Positions 1 to 9,247 of a DNA stretch of 56,918 nt are shown one piece after another. Position numbers and translations under genes: made by a program. The first letter of the stretch is position 1, and every line of letters begins with the position of its first letter. Where the stretch lies: assembly GCA_030682475.1 (NCBI GenBank), contig JAUXOA010000097.1, positions 1 through 56,918 on the forward strand. The letters run 5' to 3'. The DNA comes from Rhodoferax sp. (lineage in GTDB: Bacteria; Pseudomonadota; Gammaproteobacteria; Burkholderiales; Burkholderiaceae_C). The notes under the pieces were generated by a model, which was given only the letters and a program-made list of their open reading frames with translations, had not been told where the DNA came from and made no database searches.

Positions 1-488
1 TTCCTTTCGAAGGTTGTTAAACATTTCCGGGCCGGTCGGTCGTCATCGTGTGCCGTCTTGCCCAGCTCCCATCGCCACATTGCGATATGAGTGAACTATA
101 GAAAGCGGACCCCGCCAAGAACATGACGGACAAATTACAAATTGGTCATTAGTTCGTAATTATTAAAATTGCAGTAATCCCCAAAATCTAAACTACTGTC
201 TCTTGTCACTGCGGGTGTTTTAGCGCGTGGTCGGCGAAGGATGCTGTTGAATAATTTGATTTCCCAGTAAGCAGGCAAGCGCACCGACGCCACGTCCAGC
301 GCCCTCAGGCAACAGGTTTTCAATGAAACGGGGGGGCGCGGCTCCCCCTGACATCGCCCAATGCAATACTGTAGAAGCCAGGGGGCGGGCGGGTCTGATG
401 TAGATAACAGAAATGTAATCTTGCGGTCAGTGTTCTGTTGGGGGCAGGTCGGCACACTGCGGTCCATTAGTTCACTGGGGATTGATTC
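1..488. other. Gene-free upstream region of the metal efflux operon
   Basis: No convincing coding region is visible. Open frames here lack a ribosome binding site and do not resemble any family I know. The stretch from about 130 to 180 is AT-rich and contains ATTAC (134-138) facing GTAAT (156-160) across 17 bases, which could be an operator for a two-component metal regulator, but this is weak. The region must hold the promoter of the efflux operon that starts at 489. Confidence 0.4.
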
Positions 489-1766
489 ATGACCGTTAGT
501 TTTGTTCGCCATCGAAAAGGCTGGTTGCCCTGCACTTTGCTGCTGGCAGTCAGCAGCGTCTGGGCACAACCGGCGCAGCCAAGCCCTGCAACGACACTGA
601 AGCACGCGTTTACTGCGGCATGGCTGCGCCAACCCGAAGCCCAGTCACAAGCGGCGCGCCAGGAGGCCGCCATGGCCCACAGGCAGGCCGCCAACAGTTG
701 GACGGCGGAGCCTGCGAGTCTGGAGTTGTCGATCAGGAGCGACCGCCTGAGTCAGAACCAGGGCAGTCGCGAGGACGCCGCCGGATTGGCTTTTCCCTTA
801 TGGCTGCCGGGCGAGCGGGCGCGCACCGGCGCCCTGGCCGACGCCGAGGTCCGGGCCAGCGCGAGCCGGGTGCTGGCGGCGCAACTGCGCACTGCGGCCA
901 GCGTGCGCGAGACCTATTGGCAGTGGCAACGTGCGCGCGGCGAGCAGGTGCTGGCGCTGGCGCGCCTGGGTAATGCGCAACAGTTGGCGCTGGACGTAGC
1001 CAAACGGGTCAAGGCCGGCGACCTGGCGCGCGCCGATCAACACCAGGCCGATGGGGCGGTGGCGACCGCGGAGCTCGGACTGGCCGAAGCGGCTAGCACC
1101 TTGGCCAGCGCAGCGCAACAACTGCGCTCCCTGACCGGTACCCCGCCGGGACCGAGCGCCGTTGCCGCGCAGGGCGCGGGCGCTCTGACCGAGCCGGTCC
1201 CCGAGCTAGGCGCTGATGGCGCGGCCCTGGACACCCGCCACCCGGCGCTGGTCGAACTTCTCGACCGGGCCGACGTGGCACGCCGCGCAGCCGAACTGGT
1301 CCGGGTGCAGACACGCCCCAACCCCGAGCTGAGCCTGGCCACGGCCAGAGACCGCGGACTGGCCGGCGAGCCTTACCAGCAAAGCATCACGCTGGGCCTT
1401 CGCATCCCCTTTGGTTCGGACAGTCGCAACCGGGCCAAACTGGCAAGCGCGCAAGCCGATACCATCGAAGCCGAGGGACAGCTTGGTCTGGAGCGGGAAC
1501 GCTTGCTGTCTGAGCTCGACGCGGCCCGTGTTCGCCTCGAATCGGCCCGGGCCCAGCTCACAGCGGCGGACAAACGTTCGCAGCTCGCCCGTGAGTCGCG
1601 CAGCTTCTTCCAGAAGTCGTACCAAGTGGGCGAAACCGATTTGCCGACCCGCTTGCGCATCGAACTTGAAGCCACCGAGGCCGAACGCCAGGCGACCCGC
1701 ACGCGCATCGACCTGGCCGCCGCGGTCTCGTCCCTGCGCCAGGCCCTGGGTTTGCTGCCCGAATAA
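489..1766 (+). CDS. TolC-family outer membrane efflux protein (CzcC-like)
   Basis: This 425-residue protein is the predicted outer membrane channel of a tripartite heavy-metal exporter. It starts with a signal peptide (residues 1-26, ending SVWAQ) and continues with two long Ala/Glu/Arg-rich helical repeats, roughly 30-210 and 225-420, the pattern of the OEP domain pair in TolC/CzcC proteins. The second repeat opens with HPALVELLDRADVARRAAEL, a typical periplasmic coiled-coil segment. The ATG at 489 is preceded by GGGGATTG. It is the first gene of a plus-strand operon with an adaptor and an RND pump, which fixes its role as the efflux duct. The substrate cannot be told from sequence; divalent cations or copper/silver are likely from the pump type. 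Confidence 0.88.
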   Translation: MTVSFVRHRKGWLPCTLLLAVSSVWAQPAQPSPATTLKHAFTAAWLRQPEAQSQAARQEAAMAHRQAANSWTAEPASLELSIRSDRLSQNQGSREDAAGLAFPLWLPGERARTGALADAEVRASASRVLAAQLRTAASVRETYWQWQRARGEQVLALARLGNAQQLALDVAKRVKAGDLARADQHQADGAVATAELGLAEAASTLASAAQQLRSLTGTPPGPSAVAAQGAGALTEPVPELGADGAALDTRHPALVELLDRADVARRAAELVRVQTRPNPELSLATARDRGLAGEPYQQSITLGLRIPFGSDSRNRAKLASAQADTIEAEGQLGLERERLLSELDAARVRLESARAQLTAADKRSQLARESRSFFQKSYQVGETDLPTRLRIELEATEAERQATRTRIDLAAAVSSLRQALGLLPE

Positions 1767-1775
1767 CCCTCTAAT

Positions 1776-1822
1776 CAGTTGAGGACAGAGCTTGTTCGCG
1801 CAGCAACACTGCGGTCTGTCCC
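1776..1822 (+). repeat. A-box/B-box 3' element, copy 1 (one A, one B)
   Basis: Ten bases after the stop codon of the TolC-like gene lies CAGTTGAGGACAGAGC (1776-1791, A-box), followed by CTGCGGTCTGTCCC (1809-1822, B-box). GGACAGA in the A-box and TCTGTCC in the B-box are reverse complements, so the transcript can form a stem-loop. The same boxes recur at 28971-29127 and 53004-53168, in the same orientation relative to the upstream gene. Confidence 0.8.
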
Positions 1823-1888
1823 ACTTGCGCCCGGTATCGGGGATGCCCGGCGGGGTTTCAGTCTAGAACGAACTTGAGAAATTAAAAC

Positions 1889-2446
1889 ATGACTATTTTG
1901 AAAAAACTGAACGCCTTCTGTCTGGTGACCTTCATCGCCGCCACACCGTTCACAACGTGGGCTGACGCCGGCCACGATGACGGCGCGCCAGCCACTGCGG
2001 GCGGCTCAGGACTGCCACGGTTCAGCGCCGTCTCCGAGACATTCGAGTTGGTCGGGGTGCTCAAGGGCAAACAACTCAGCCTTTATCTGGACCGCGCTGC
2101 TGACAACAGCCCGGTCAAGGACGCCCAGCTCGAACTCGAATTGGGCGGTGTCAAGGTGGCCGTCAAGCCCCGTGGCGAGGGCGAGTTTGAGGCGACGCTG
2201 GCGCAAGAACTCAAAGCGGGCGTCACCTCTGTGGCGGCCATGGTGATCGCTGGACCAGAGACCGATCTGTTGGCCGGTGAACTCGACATCCGCGCAGCCG
2301 CCCACGCCGATGCCTCGGTGGGCAGCCAGCCATGGAAGAAGTACGGCATCTGGTTTGTTGCCGGATTGCTTTCGCTGGCAGGGCTGGCCTGGGGCCTGCG
2401 CCGCGCGCGCGCCCATCGAATCAACCGTGTTGGAGGTGCAGCATGA
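1889..2446 (+). CDS. Membrane-anchored periplasmic protein of the RND efflux operon
   Basis: A 185-residue protein with a signal peptide (residues 1-25, ending TTWA), a short Gly/Asp-rich stretch starting AGHDDG, a beta-rich domain (about 40-140) and one C-terminal membrane segment (about 150-167, IWFVAGLLSLAGLAWGL) followed by a basic tail. The beta domain resembles the extra N-terminal domain of some CzcB-type adaptors, here encoded as a separate protein. Its stop overlaps the start of the adaptor gene as ATGA, so translation is probably coupled. A role in presenting periplasmic metal to the adaptor or pump is inferred from context only; no metal-binding motif beyond scattered His/Asp is visible. 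Confidence 0.75.
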   Translation: MTILKKLNAFCLVTFIAATPFTTWADAGHDDGAPATAGGSGLPRFSAVSETFELVGVLKGKQLSLYLDRAADNSPVKDAQLELELGGVKVAVKPRGEGEFEATLAQELKAGVTSVAAMVIAGPETDLLAGELDIRAAAHADASVGSQPWKKYGIWFVAGLLSLAGLAWGLRRARAHRINRVGGAA

Positions 2447-3576
2447 TGCCGCGTTTTTTGAAGTCCGCCGCCAGCTCCGCTTGCTGCGCCGCACTGCTTG
2501 CCTTGACGCCACCGGTCTGGGCTGGACCCGGCCATGACGGTGGCCACGACGCTGCTGGGGCTGACCCTGCGGCCACTGGCAGTGGCCCCAAACGCCTGCC
2601 CGATGGCAGCGTTTTCCTGCCCAAACCGGCCCAGCGCCAGATGGGCGTGCGCACCTTCGTCGGCGAAGCCAGGCAGGTGCCGCGCTCGACCGAGCTGTCA
2701 GGCAAGGTTGTGATGGACCCGAACGCGGGCGGCAAGGTGCAGGCCCTGGTGGCTGGCCGACTCGAAGCCGGTCCGCGCGGGCTGCCCTCTCTAGGGCAGG
2801 CCGTGCGCAAGGGTGAGGTGCTGGCCTATGTGCTGCCCGCCACGGCGGCGATTGAACGCTCGAACCAGTCCGCGCAACTAGCGGAGCTGGGTGCCAGCCG
2901 CAGCCTGGCCAACAAGCGGCTGGCGCGTTTGCAGGAACTGGCGGACACGGTGCCGCGCAAGGAAATCGAGGCGCTTGAAAGTGAAGTGGCCAGTCTCGGT
3001 GCGCGCATCAACGCGCTAGGAGCCGGGCTGTCCGCGCGTGACGCGCTGGTGGCGCCGGTGACGGGTGTCATCGCCTCGGCCAACGCCGTGGCGGGTCAGG
3101 TGGTCGATGCGCGTGAACTGCTGTTCGAAGTGATCGATCCCATGCGCTTGCGCATTGAAGCACTGGCCTTTGATGCCGCACTGGCGGCTGACTTGGGCGG
3201 CGCCTTTATGTCGGTAGGCGGCCAGAAGGTGCCGCTGATCTTCGTCGGCGCGTCGCGCTCGTTGCGCGAGCAGGCGCTGCCTCTGGCCTTTCGCGCCGAA
3301 GGCCAGGCGCTGGGCCAACTGGCGGTCGGCCAGCCGGTCGCCGTGGTGCTGCAAAGCCGCAGCCTGGTGGCGGGCGTGCCGGTGCCGGCCGCGTCCTTGA
3401 TGAAGAACGCGGCCAACCAGACCATTGTGTGGGTCAAGACCGCGCCCGAACGTTTTGAGGCGCGCGTCGTCACGGTCGAGCCGCTCGACGGCGCGACGGT
3501 GGCGGTGACTTCGGGCCTGAAGGCCGGGGACCGTGTGGCCACGCAAGGCGCCACGCTGATCAACCAAATCCGTTAA
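2443..3576 (+). CDS. RND efflux periplasmic adaptor subunit (CzcB/CusB-like)
   Basis: Membrane fusion protein of 377 residues that links the inner membrane pump to the TolC-like channel. Signal peptide 1-27 (ends PPVWA), then a His-containing segment (GPGHDGGHDAAG), a lipoyl/barrel-sandwich half (about 90-130), an alpha hairpin (about 135-195), the second lipoyl half (APVTGVIASANAVAGQVV), a beta-barrel and a membrane-proximal domain (ending GDRVATQGATLINQIR). The start at 2443 is chosen over an upstream in-frame ATG at 2332 because it has the RBS GGAGGTG, overlaps the previous stop as ATGA, and begins directly with the signal peptide. It lies 13 bases before the pump gene. Confidence 0.88.
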   Translation: MMPRFLKSAASSACCAALLALTPPVWAGPGHDGGHDAAGADPAATGSGPKRLPDGSVFLPKPAQRQMGVRTFVGEARQVPRSTELSGKVVMDPNAGGKVQALVAGRLEAGPRGLPSLGQAVRKGEVLAYVLPATAAIERSNQSAQLAELGASRSLANKRLARLQELADTVPRKEIEALESEVASLGARINALGAGLSARDALVAPVTGVIASANAVAGQVVDARELLFEVIDPMRLRIEALAFDAALAADLGGAFMSVGGQKVPLIFVGASRSLREQALPLAFRAEGQALGQLAVGQPVAVVLQSRSLVAGVPVPAASLMKNAANQTIVWVKTAPERFEARVVTVEPLDGATVAVTSGLKAGDRVATQGATLINQIR

Positions 3577-3589
3577 CGGGAGCCACCGC

Positions 3590-6500
3590 ATGTTTAAGTG
3601 GTTACTCGACAGCAGCCTCGCCAACCGGTTGCTGGTGATCATCGCCAGCCTGGTGCTGATGGCCTATGGCGCTTTCACGCTCACGCAGACACCGGTCGAT
3701 GTGTTCCCGGACCTCAACAAACCCACTGTCACCGTCATCACGGAAGCCGGCGGTATGGCGGCCGAAGAGGTCGAGCAGCTCATCACCTTCCCGTTGGAGA
3801 CGGCCATGAACGGGCTGCCCGGCGTGGAGACGGTGCGCTCGGCCTCGAGCGCCGGCTTGTCCTTCATTTACGTGACCTTCAACTGGAGCACCGAAATCTT
3901 TCGCGCCCGCCAGATGGTGGGTGAGCGCCTGTCCTCGATGGAAGAAGGGCTGCCCGAAGGCACGGTGCCGCGCATGGGACCGATCAGCTCAATCATGGGC
4001 GAGATCATGCAGATCGCGATTCCGATCGACACCGCCAAGGTTTCTTCCATGCAGGTGCGCGAATACGCCGACTGGGTGCTACGCCCGCGTCTGCTGGCGA
4101 TTGCCGGCGTGGCGCAGGTGGTGCCGATCGGGGGCGAGGTGCGCCAGTTTCAGGTGCAGCCCAATACCGTGCGCATGGCCGAACTGGGCATCAGCCATGA
4201 GCAACTCGAAGGCGCGCTCAAGGGCTACTCCAGCAACACCTCAGGGGGCTTTCTGGAGCTCAACGGGCGCGAATACCTGATCCGCAACCTGGGGCGCACC
4301 TCCAGTCTGGATGACCTGCGGAACCTGGCGCTCACCGCGCGCGAGGGTCAACCGATCCTGCTGCGCCAGATCGCTGACGTGACCTTTGCTGCGGCCATCA
4401 AGCGCGGGGACGCCGGTTTTGAAGGCAAGCCGGCGGTGATTCTGAGTATCCAGAAACAGCCTGCCGCCGACACCATCGCCTTGACCCGCGCGATCGAGAC
4501 CGCACTGTCGGAGATGCAGAAATCCTTGCCGGTCGGCCTGGATGCACCCAAAGTCACGTTCCGCCAGGCCAGTTTCATCGAGGCCTCGATCACCACATTG
4601 CAAGGCAAGCTGATCGGGGCCTCGGGCTTCGTCGCGGTGATCCTGTTCCTGTTTCTCGGCAATGTGCGCACCACCGTCATTGCGCTGGTGGCGATTCCGG
4701 TCTCGATCTTCATCACTGCCCTGGTGTTTCGCTACTTCGGCCTGTCGATCAACACCATGACGCTGGGCGGTCTGGCGATTGCCATCGGCGGGTTGGTCGA
4801 TGACGCCGTGGTCGGCATCGAAAACGTGATGCGCCGGTTGAAGGAAGACCGGATCAAGCACCCTGAACACCGCATTCACCCGATCGAGCTGGTGGCGCGC
4901 GCCACCATGGAAGTGCGCTCGGCCATTCTGTATGCCACGGTGATCATCGTGTTGGTGTTCGTGCCGCTGTTCGCGCTGCCGGGCATGGAGGGACGCCTGT
5001 TCGTGCCGCTGGGCATCTCCTTCATCGTCTCGACGCTGGCCAGCCTGGTGGTGTCCGTGACCGTCACGCCGGTGCTGAGCTTTTACCTGCTGCCGCGCAT
5101 GAAGTCGCTCAACCACGGCGACACCAAGTTGCTGGCGTGGCTGAAGGCGCGCTACCGCAATGGCTTGCAGCGTGTTCTGGCTCGTCCCAAAGCCGCGCTG
5201 GCGGCCGGCGCGCTGGCGGTGCTGGTAGCGGCGCTGGCGGTGCCGTTTTTCCCGACCACCTTCCTGCCGCCGTTCAACGAGGGCACACTGGTGATCGGCC
5301 TGCGCCTGAACCCGGGCGTGACCCTGCTTGAGACCACCTTGCTGGCGCGCCAGGCCGAGGTGCTGGTCAAGCAAGTGCCCGAGGTCACGCACGTCGGGCG
5401 CCGCAGTGGTCGCGCCGAGCTGGACGAGCATGCCGAAGGGGTTCACGTCAGCGAGCTGGACGTAGGCTTGAAACCGGCCGGCGAAATCACGCGCTCGATG
5501 GATGAAATTTCGGCCGATATCCGCTCCAGGCTGATCAACCTGCCGGCCTCGATTGCGATCGGGCAGCCGATCTCGCACCGCATTGACCACATGCTGTCGG
5601 GTGTGCGCTCGCAGATCGCGATCAAGATCTTCGGCGAGGACCTGGACACGCTGCGCGGCCAGGCCGACGTATTGCGCGCCGGGCTGGCCACGGTCCCTGG
5701 CTTGGCCGACCTGGAGATTGAAAAGCAGGTATTGGCGCCGCAGATCAAGGTCCGCATCGACTATGCCGCGGCCGCCCGCTACGGTGTGCCGGCACCGCAG
5801 ATACTGAGCACGCTGCAAAACCTGGTCGAGGGCGAGAAGATCACGCAGATTGTCGAAGGCGGGCGGCGCTTCGCGCTGGTGGTGCGGCTGCCGGAGTCGG
5901 CGCGCTCGGTGGAGGGGCTGGGACGGATTCTGATCGAGACCCCGAACGGGCGCATTCCGCTGTCCAAGGTGGCCAGCATCGAAGACAGCGACGGCCCGAA
6001 CCAGATCAGCCGCGACGACGGCAAGCGCCGCATTGTGCTGTCGGCCAATGCGCAGGGGCGTGCCCTGTCGGACGTCATTGAGGACATCCGCCGTGTGGTG
6101 GCCCAGACCAAGCTGCCCGAGGGTTACTTCGTCACGCTGGGCGGCCAGTTCCAGGCGCAGGAGGAGGCGTCACGGCTGGTCGGGCTGCTGTCCATCGTGT
6201 CGGCGGTGCTGATGTTCGTGGTGCTGTACAGCCGCTACCAGTCCACCCGGCTGGCGCTGCTGATCATGGCCAACGTTCCGCTGGCGCTGGTGGGTGCCGT
6301 GTTCGGGCTGTGGCTTTCCGGGCAACCACTGTCGGTGGCGGCCCTGGTGGGCTTCATCACGCTGGCTGGCATCTCGGTGCGCAACGGCATCCTGAAGGTC
6401 AGCCACTACATCAATCTGATGCGCTTCGATGGCGAGGACTTCGACCACAAGATGATCGTGCGCGGCTCGCTGGAGCGACTGAGCCCGGTGCTGATGACGG

Positions 6501-6709
6501 CGCTGGTGACGGCCTTCGCGCTGGCGCCGCTCTTGTTCGAGGCCGAGCGCCCCGGCACCGAGATCCTGCATCCGGTGGCGGTGGTGATCTTCTCGGGCCT
6601 GATCAGCTCGACCCTGCTCGACACCTTTCTCACGCCGGTGATGTTCTGGTTGTTCGGCCGCAAAGACGCCGAGCGCCTGCTGGATGACAAGAACGCCGAG
6701 GCCTTCTAA
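3590..6709 (+). CDS. Heavy-metal RND efflux pump (CusA/CzcA family)
   Basis: Inner membrane proton/cation antiporter of 1039 residues, the usual size for the HME branch of RND pumps. One membrane helix at residues 10-30 is followed by a large periplasmic loop. Helix 4 carries IGGLVDDAVVGIENVMRRL near residues 398-416, containing the acidic residues needed for proton relay in HME pumps. A second periplasmic loop and a final helix bundle (ending DTFLTPVMFWLFGRKDAERL) complete the duplicated RND fold. RBS CGGGAG precedes the ATG. It is the last large gene of the operon with TolC-like, small periplasmic and adaptor subunits. I cannot separate Cu/Ag from Co/Zn/Cd specificity by eye. Confidence 0.93.
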   Translation: MFKWLLDSSLANRLLVIIASLVLMAYGAFTLTQTPVDVFPDLNKPTVTVITEAGGMAAEEVEQLITFPLETAMNGLPGVETVRSASSAGLSFIYVTFNWSTEIFRARQMVGERLSSMEEGLPEGTVPRMGPISSIMGEIMQIAIPIDTAKVSSMQVREYADWVLRPRLLAIAGVAQVVPIGGEVRQFQVQPNTVRMAELGISHEQLEGALKGYSSNTSGGFLELNGREYLIRNLGRTSSLDDLRNLALTAREGQPILLRQIADVTFAAAIKRGDAGFEGKPAVILSIQKQPAADTIALTRAIETALSEMQKSLPVGLDAPKVTFRQASFIEASITTLQGKLIGASGFVAVILFLFLGNVRTTVIALVAIPVSIFITALVFRYFGLSINTMTLGGLAIAIGGLVDDAVVGIENVMRRLKEDRIKHPEHRIHPIELVARATMEVRSAILYATVIIVLVFVPLFALPGMEGRLFVPLGISFIVSTLASLVVSVTVTPVLSFYLLPRMKSLNHGDTKLLAWLKARYRNGLQRVLARPKAALAAGALAVLVAALAVPFFPTTFLPPFNEGTLVIGLRLNPGVTLLETTLLARQAEVLVKQVPEVTHVGRRSGRAELDEHAEGVHVSELDVGLKPAGEITRSMDEISADIRSRLINLPASIAIGQPISHRIDHMLSGVRSQIAIKIFGEDLDTLRGQADVLRAGLATVPGLADLEIEKQVLAPQIKVRIDYAAAARYGVPAPQILSTLQNLVEGEKITQIVEGGRRFALVVRLPESARSVEGLGRILIETPNGRIPLSKVASIEDSDGPNQISRDDGKRRIVLSANAQGRALSDVIEDIRRVVAQTKLPEGYFVTLGGQFQAQEEASRLVGLLSIVSAVLMFVVLYSRYQSTRLALLIMANVPLALVGAVFGLWLSGQPLSVAALVGFITLAGISVRNGILKVSHYINLMRFDGEDFDHKMIVRGSLERLSPVLMTALVTAFALAPLLFEAERPGTEILHPVAVVIFSGLISSTLLDTFLTPVMFWLFGRKDAERLLDDKNAEAF

Positions 6710-6766
6710 GCTAGCCATTGCCCCTTTGATTCTTTAACTCTTCTTTAACCCACAAAAGGAAACTTT

Positions 6767-7144
6767 ATGAAACTCGTTCAACTCATCGCAGCGCTTGTGC
6801 TGGCAGCCACCGGCGCCGCATTCGCGGCAGAAGACCATGGCCACGAAACCAAGCCGCTGCATGGCGGCGTGGTGGTCGTGGTCAAGGACGTCGAATTTGA
6901 GCTGGTCGCCAAGCCGGACTCCCTGCAATTGCACCTGCGCGACCACGGCAAGCCGGTTGATGTCAGCAAGGCCAGCGCCAAGCTCACCTTGCTCGCCGGT
7001 ACCGAAAAGCAGGAGGTGGAACTGAAGCCTGCCGGAGAAAAGCTGGAAGCAAAAGGCAACTTCAAAGTCGCGGCCAAGACCAAGGTCGTCGCCATTGTTT
7101 CGCTGGCCGGGAAATCATCCACCGCGCGCTTCGTGCTGAAGTGA
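6767..7144 (+). CDS. Small secreted protein of the metal efflux operon
   Basis: A 125-residue protein with a clear signal peptide (residues 1-20, ATGAAFAAE) and a mature N-terminus with a short His motif (DHGHETKPLHGG), followed by a single beta-rich domain. The strong RBS AAAAGGA precedes the ATG. It follows the pump gene by 57 bases on the same strand. Proteins of this look accompany RND metal pumps in betaproteobacteria; a periplasmic metal-binding or sensing role is an inference. It shares a general layout with the product at 1889-2446 but lacks a membrane anchor. Confidence 0.7.
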   Translation: MKLVQLIAALVLAATGAAFAAEDHGHETKPLHGGVVVVVKDVEFELVAKPDSLQLHLRDHGKPVDVSKASAKLTLLAGTEKQEVELKPAGEKLEAKGNFKVAAKTKVVAIVSLAGKSSTARFVLK

Positions 7145-7202
7145 AGCCTGAGCTGTGCGGCCAGTCGGCCGCACCCGAATCTCCTGACCCAAGGAGATCA
7201 CC

Positions 7203-7703
7203 ATGCCAAGAAACTTTGACCTGAAACGACGTTACCTGCTGTATGGACCACAACAAGATGGGCGACAAGATCAAATTCAAAGTCTTGCCAATCCGGCGCG
7301 GACCCGGTGTGCCCAGAGCGGATCGGGGCCCGGTGCCGAAACCTGCGCTACAGCCGGTCAAGATAGCTGATGCCGCGGAAGCGCTGCCAACGGTTATTGA
7401 ACCGCCGTCGTTCATGGCGCAGGCATCTCGCTACCAGACTGATCGCTGGCAGCGCAGCGTGCTGTTCCTCGATATGTTGCGTGAACGGGCCAACCATCCT
7501 GATGAGCAACGACCGGTTGGATAAGTGACTGCTGGCTGGCTGCAGACCAAATTACCGAACCGCGACCTGCCAACGAAGCCAACCAGTTCGTGGCAATGGA
7601 AGCGCAAGCCAGCGTCTCGATTTCAGGCACACTCGACAGCTACCGGAAAATCAGGGACAGTGCCAGCGAGCAGCTCTGTTGCACGCTGAACGGCACGGAT
7701 TGA
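7203..7703 (+). pseudogene. Decayed DUF3141-type (PHA-synthase-like) gene
   Basis: This stretch holds fragments in different frames. A good RBS (AAGGAGATCACC) precedes an ATG at 7203 whose frame closes after about 56 codons. A second frame (7243-7524) contains YQTDRWQRSVLFLDMLRERAN, which resembles the start of DUF3141 proteins. A third (about 7569-7703) reads SGTLDSYRKIRDSASEQL, resembling the C-terminal helix of the same family. The several hundred residues that normally lie between are missing. I read this as an internally deleted, frameshifted remnant. The family assignment is from memory of motif wording and is moderate. Confidence 0.5.
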
Positions 7704-7752
7704 AGCGGGTCTGCAACACAAGGGTCGAATTGAACTTTTTGGAGAAGAGAGT

Positions 7753-8385
7753 ATGCGAAAACTATTGACAGTCCTGACAGCAGCATTGGCGTTGAGCCTC
7801 ACCGGCTGCGGCTACAACACATTTCAAACCACCGACGAGCAAATAAAGGCGAGTTGGTCAGAGGTCGTCAACCAATACCAGCGTCGTGCTGACTTGATCC
7901 CCAATCTCGTCAACACCGTCAGGGGCGAGGCGAAGTTCGAGCAGGACACCCTGACCAAGGTGATCGAGGCGCGCTCAAAAGCCACATCGATCCAGGCCAC
8001 ACCCGAACTGATCAATGACCCAGCGGCGTTCCAGAAATTCCAGCAGGCGCAGGGCGAATTGACGGGTGCGTTGTCGAGGCTGATGGTGGTTGCAGAAAAC
8101 TATCCGAACCTCAGGGCCAACCAGGGTTTCCGGGACCTGCAGGCGCAGTTGGAAGGGACCGAGAACCGCATCACGGTGGCGCGCAACCGCTACATCAAGT
8201 CGGTGCAGGACTACAACGTAGCGGTGCGATCGTTCCCCTCCAATTTGACAGCGATGGTGCTGGGCTACCAGCAAAAGCCCAACTTTGCAGTCGAGAAAGA
8301 AAAGGAAATCTCCAAGCCACCCAGCGTCAGCTTTGACACTGCACCGGCCAAACCCCAAGGCGGTGCTTCGGGAGCGGCCCGGTGA
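7753..8385 (+). CDS. lemA: LemA family protein
   Basis: A 210-residue envelope protein. The N-terminus is a lipoprotein-type signal ending LTGC (Cys19). The core carries the family hallmarks: WSEVVNQYQRRADLIPNLVNTV, GELTGALSRLMVVAENYPNL, and ENRITVARNRYIKSVQDYN with the conserved helical arrangement. RBS GGAGAAGAGAG. The last codon overlaps the GTG start of the TPM-domain gene (GTGA), so the two are probably translationally coupled. LemA is frequently paired with TPM proteins; its molecular role is not settled. Confidence 0.93.
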   Translation: MRKLLTVLTAALALSLTGCGYNTFQTTDEQIKASWSEVVNQYQRRADLIPNLVNTVRGEAKFEQDTLTKVIEARSKATSIQATPELINDPAAFQKFQQAQGELTGALSRLMVVAENYPNLRANQGFRDLQAQLEGTENRITVARNRYIKSVQDYNVAVRSFPSNLTAMVLGYQQKPNFAVEKEKEISKPPSVSFDTAPAKPQGGASGAAR

Positions 8386-9245
8386 TCGCCAGGAGTACCG
8401 CGAGAGGGACGGCCCGAGCCCTGCTGCTGGCATGCACGCTTTGCTGGTCGCTCGTTGCCGCAGCACAGGTAGCGGTGCCACCTTTGACTGGGCATGTGAT
8501 CGACCAGACCGGCACGCTTACCGCAGAGCAGAAGGCCTCCCTGGAGCAAACATTGGCAGCGTTTGAAGCCACGAAGGGCAGTCAGCTGGCTGTGCTGTTG
8601 ATTCCATCGTCAGCCCCGGAAGCAATCGAGCAATTCGCCCTGCGTGTCGCAGAGCAATGGAAGCTCGGGCGGAAGAAGGTCGACGACGGCGTCATACTGG
8701 TCGTCGCCAAGAGCGACCGCACGTTGCGCATTGAGGTGGGGTACGGCCTGGAAGGGGCGCTCAACGATGCCACCAGCAAACGCATCATCAGCGAGATCAT
8801 CCTGCCGCGATTCAAGCAGCAGGACTTTTATGGTGGTATCAGCGCCGGAGTCGGGCAAATGATCCGTGTCATTGAGGGAGAGCCGTTGCCGGCACCGAGC
8901 GGGAAGCCCGCCGCAAGCAGCGGGGATGTTGGGCAGTACGCCCCCGTTCTTCTCATTCTCGCGCTCGCAGTGGGGGGCGTGCTGCGCGCCGCGCTAGGCA
9001 GAGTTGCTGGCGCGCTGGCCGCGGGCGGGGCTGTCGCAGTGGTTGCCTGGTTCGTTGTTGGCGCCCTGTCCGTGGCACTGGTCGCCGGCGTGATCGCGCT
9101 GTTCGTCACCTTGCTGGGTGGCGCAATGGGCGGGCGTGGACTGGGCGGTTACTACGGCGGAGGTGGCCGAGGTGGTTTTGGCGGCGGCGGCTTCAGAGGC
9201 GGCGGTGGCGGCTTCGGTGGCGGCGGTGCGTCGGGGAGGTGGTAA
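8382..9245 (+). CDS. TPM-domain (YgcG-type) secreted membrane protein
   Basis: A 287-residue protein starting at GTG 8382, overlapping the lemA stop. Signal peptide (about 1-29), TPM phosphatase-like domain (about 35-160, with GHVIDQTGTLTAEQKASLEQ and RTLRIEVGYGLEGALND), a linker, two membrane segments (about 185-205 and 215-245), and a Gly-rich C-terminal tail ending GGGASGRW. This is the standard YgcG layout. The domain faces the periplasm. TPM domains are linked to photosystem repair in plants; the bacterial role is unclear. Confidence 0.9.
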   Translation: MIARSTARGTARALLLACTLCWSLVAAAQVAVPPLTGHVIDQTGTLTAEQKASLEQTLAAFEATKGSQLAVLLIPSSAPEAIEQFALRVAEQWKLGRKKVDDGVILVVAKSDRTLRIEVGYGLEGALNDATSKRIISEIILPRFKQQDFYGGISAGVGQMIRVIEGEPLPAPSGKPAASSGDVGQYAPVLLILALAVGGVLRAALGRVAGALAAGGAVAVVAWFVVGALSVALVAGVIALFVTLLGGAMGGRGLGGYYGGGGRGGFGGGGFRGGGGGFGGGGASGRW

Positions 9246-9247
9246 GC

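Noticed and set aside
410..475. TGCGGTC and CACTGCGGTCC near the efflux operon start as a further B-box copy
   Set aside because: The similarity stops after seven or eight bases; TCTGTCC is absent and no A-box is nearby.
135..632. Minus-strand frame across the upstream region and the TolC start
   Set aside because: No RBS or family character, and it runs into the signal peptide region of the outer membrane protein gene.
4241..5818. 525-codon open frame antisense to the RND pump
   Set aside because: It is a GC-rich shadow: composition dominated by Gln, Arg and His, no RBS or family motif, and the pump on the other strand is fully conserved.
9150..9240. GGC/GGT-rich tract as a possible tandem repeat element
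   Set aside because: It encodes the Gly-rich tail normal for YgcG-type TPM proteins.
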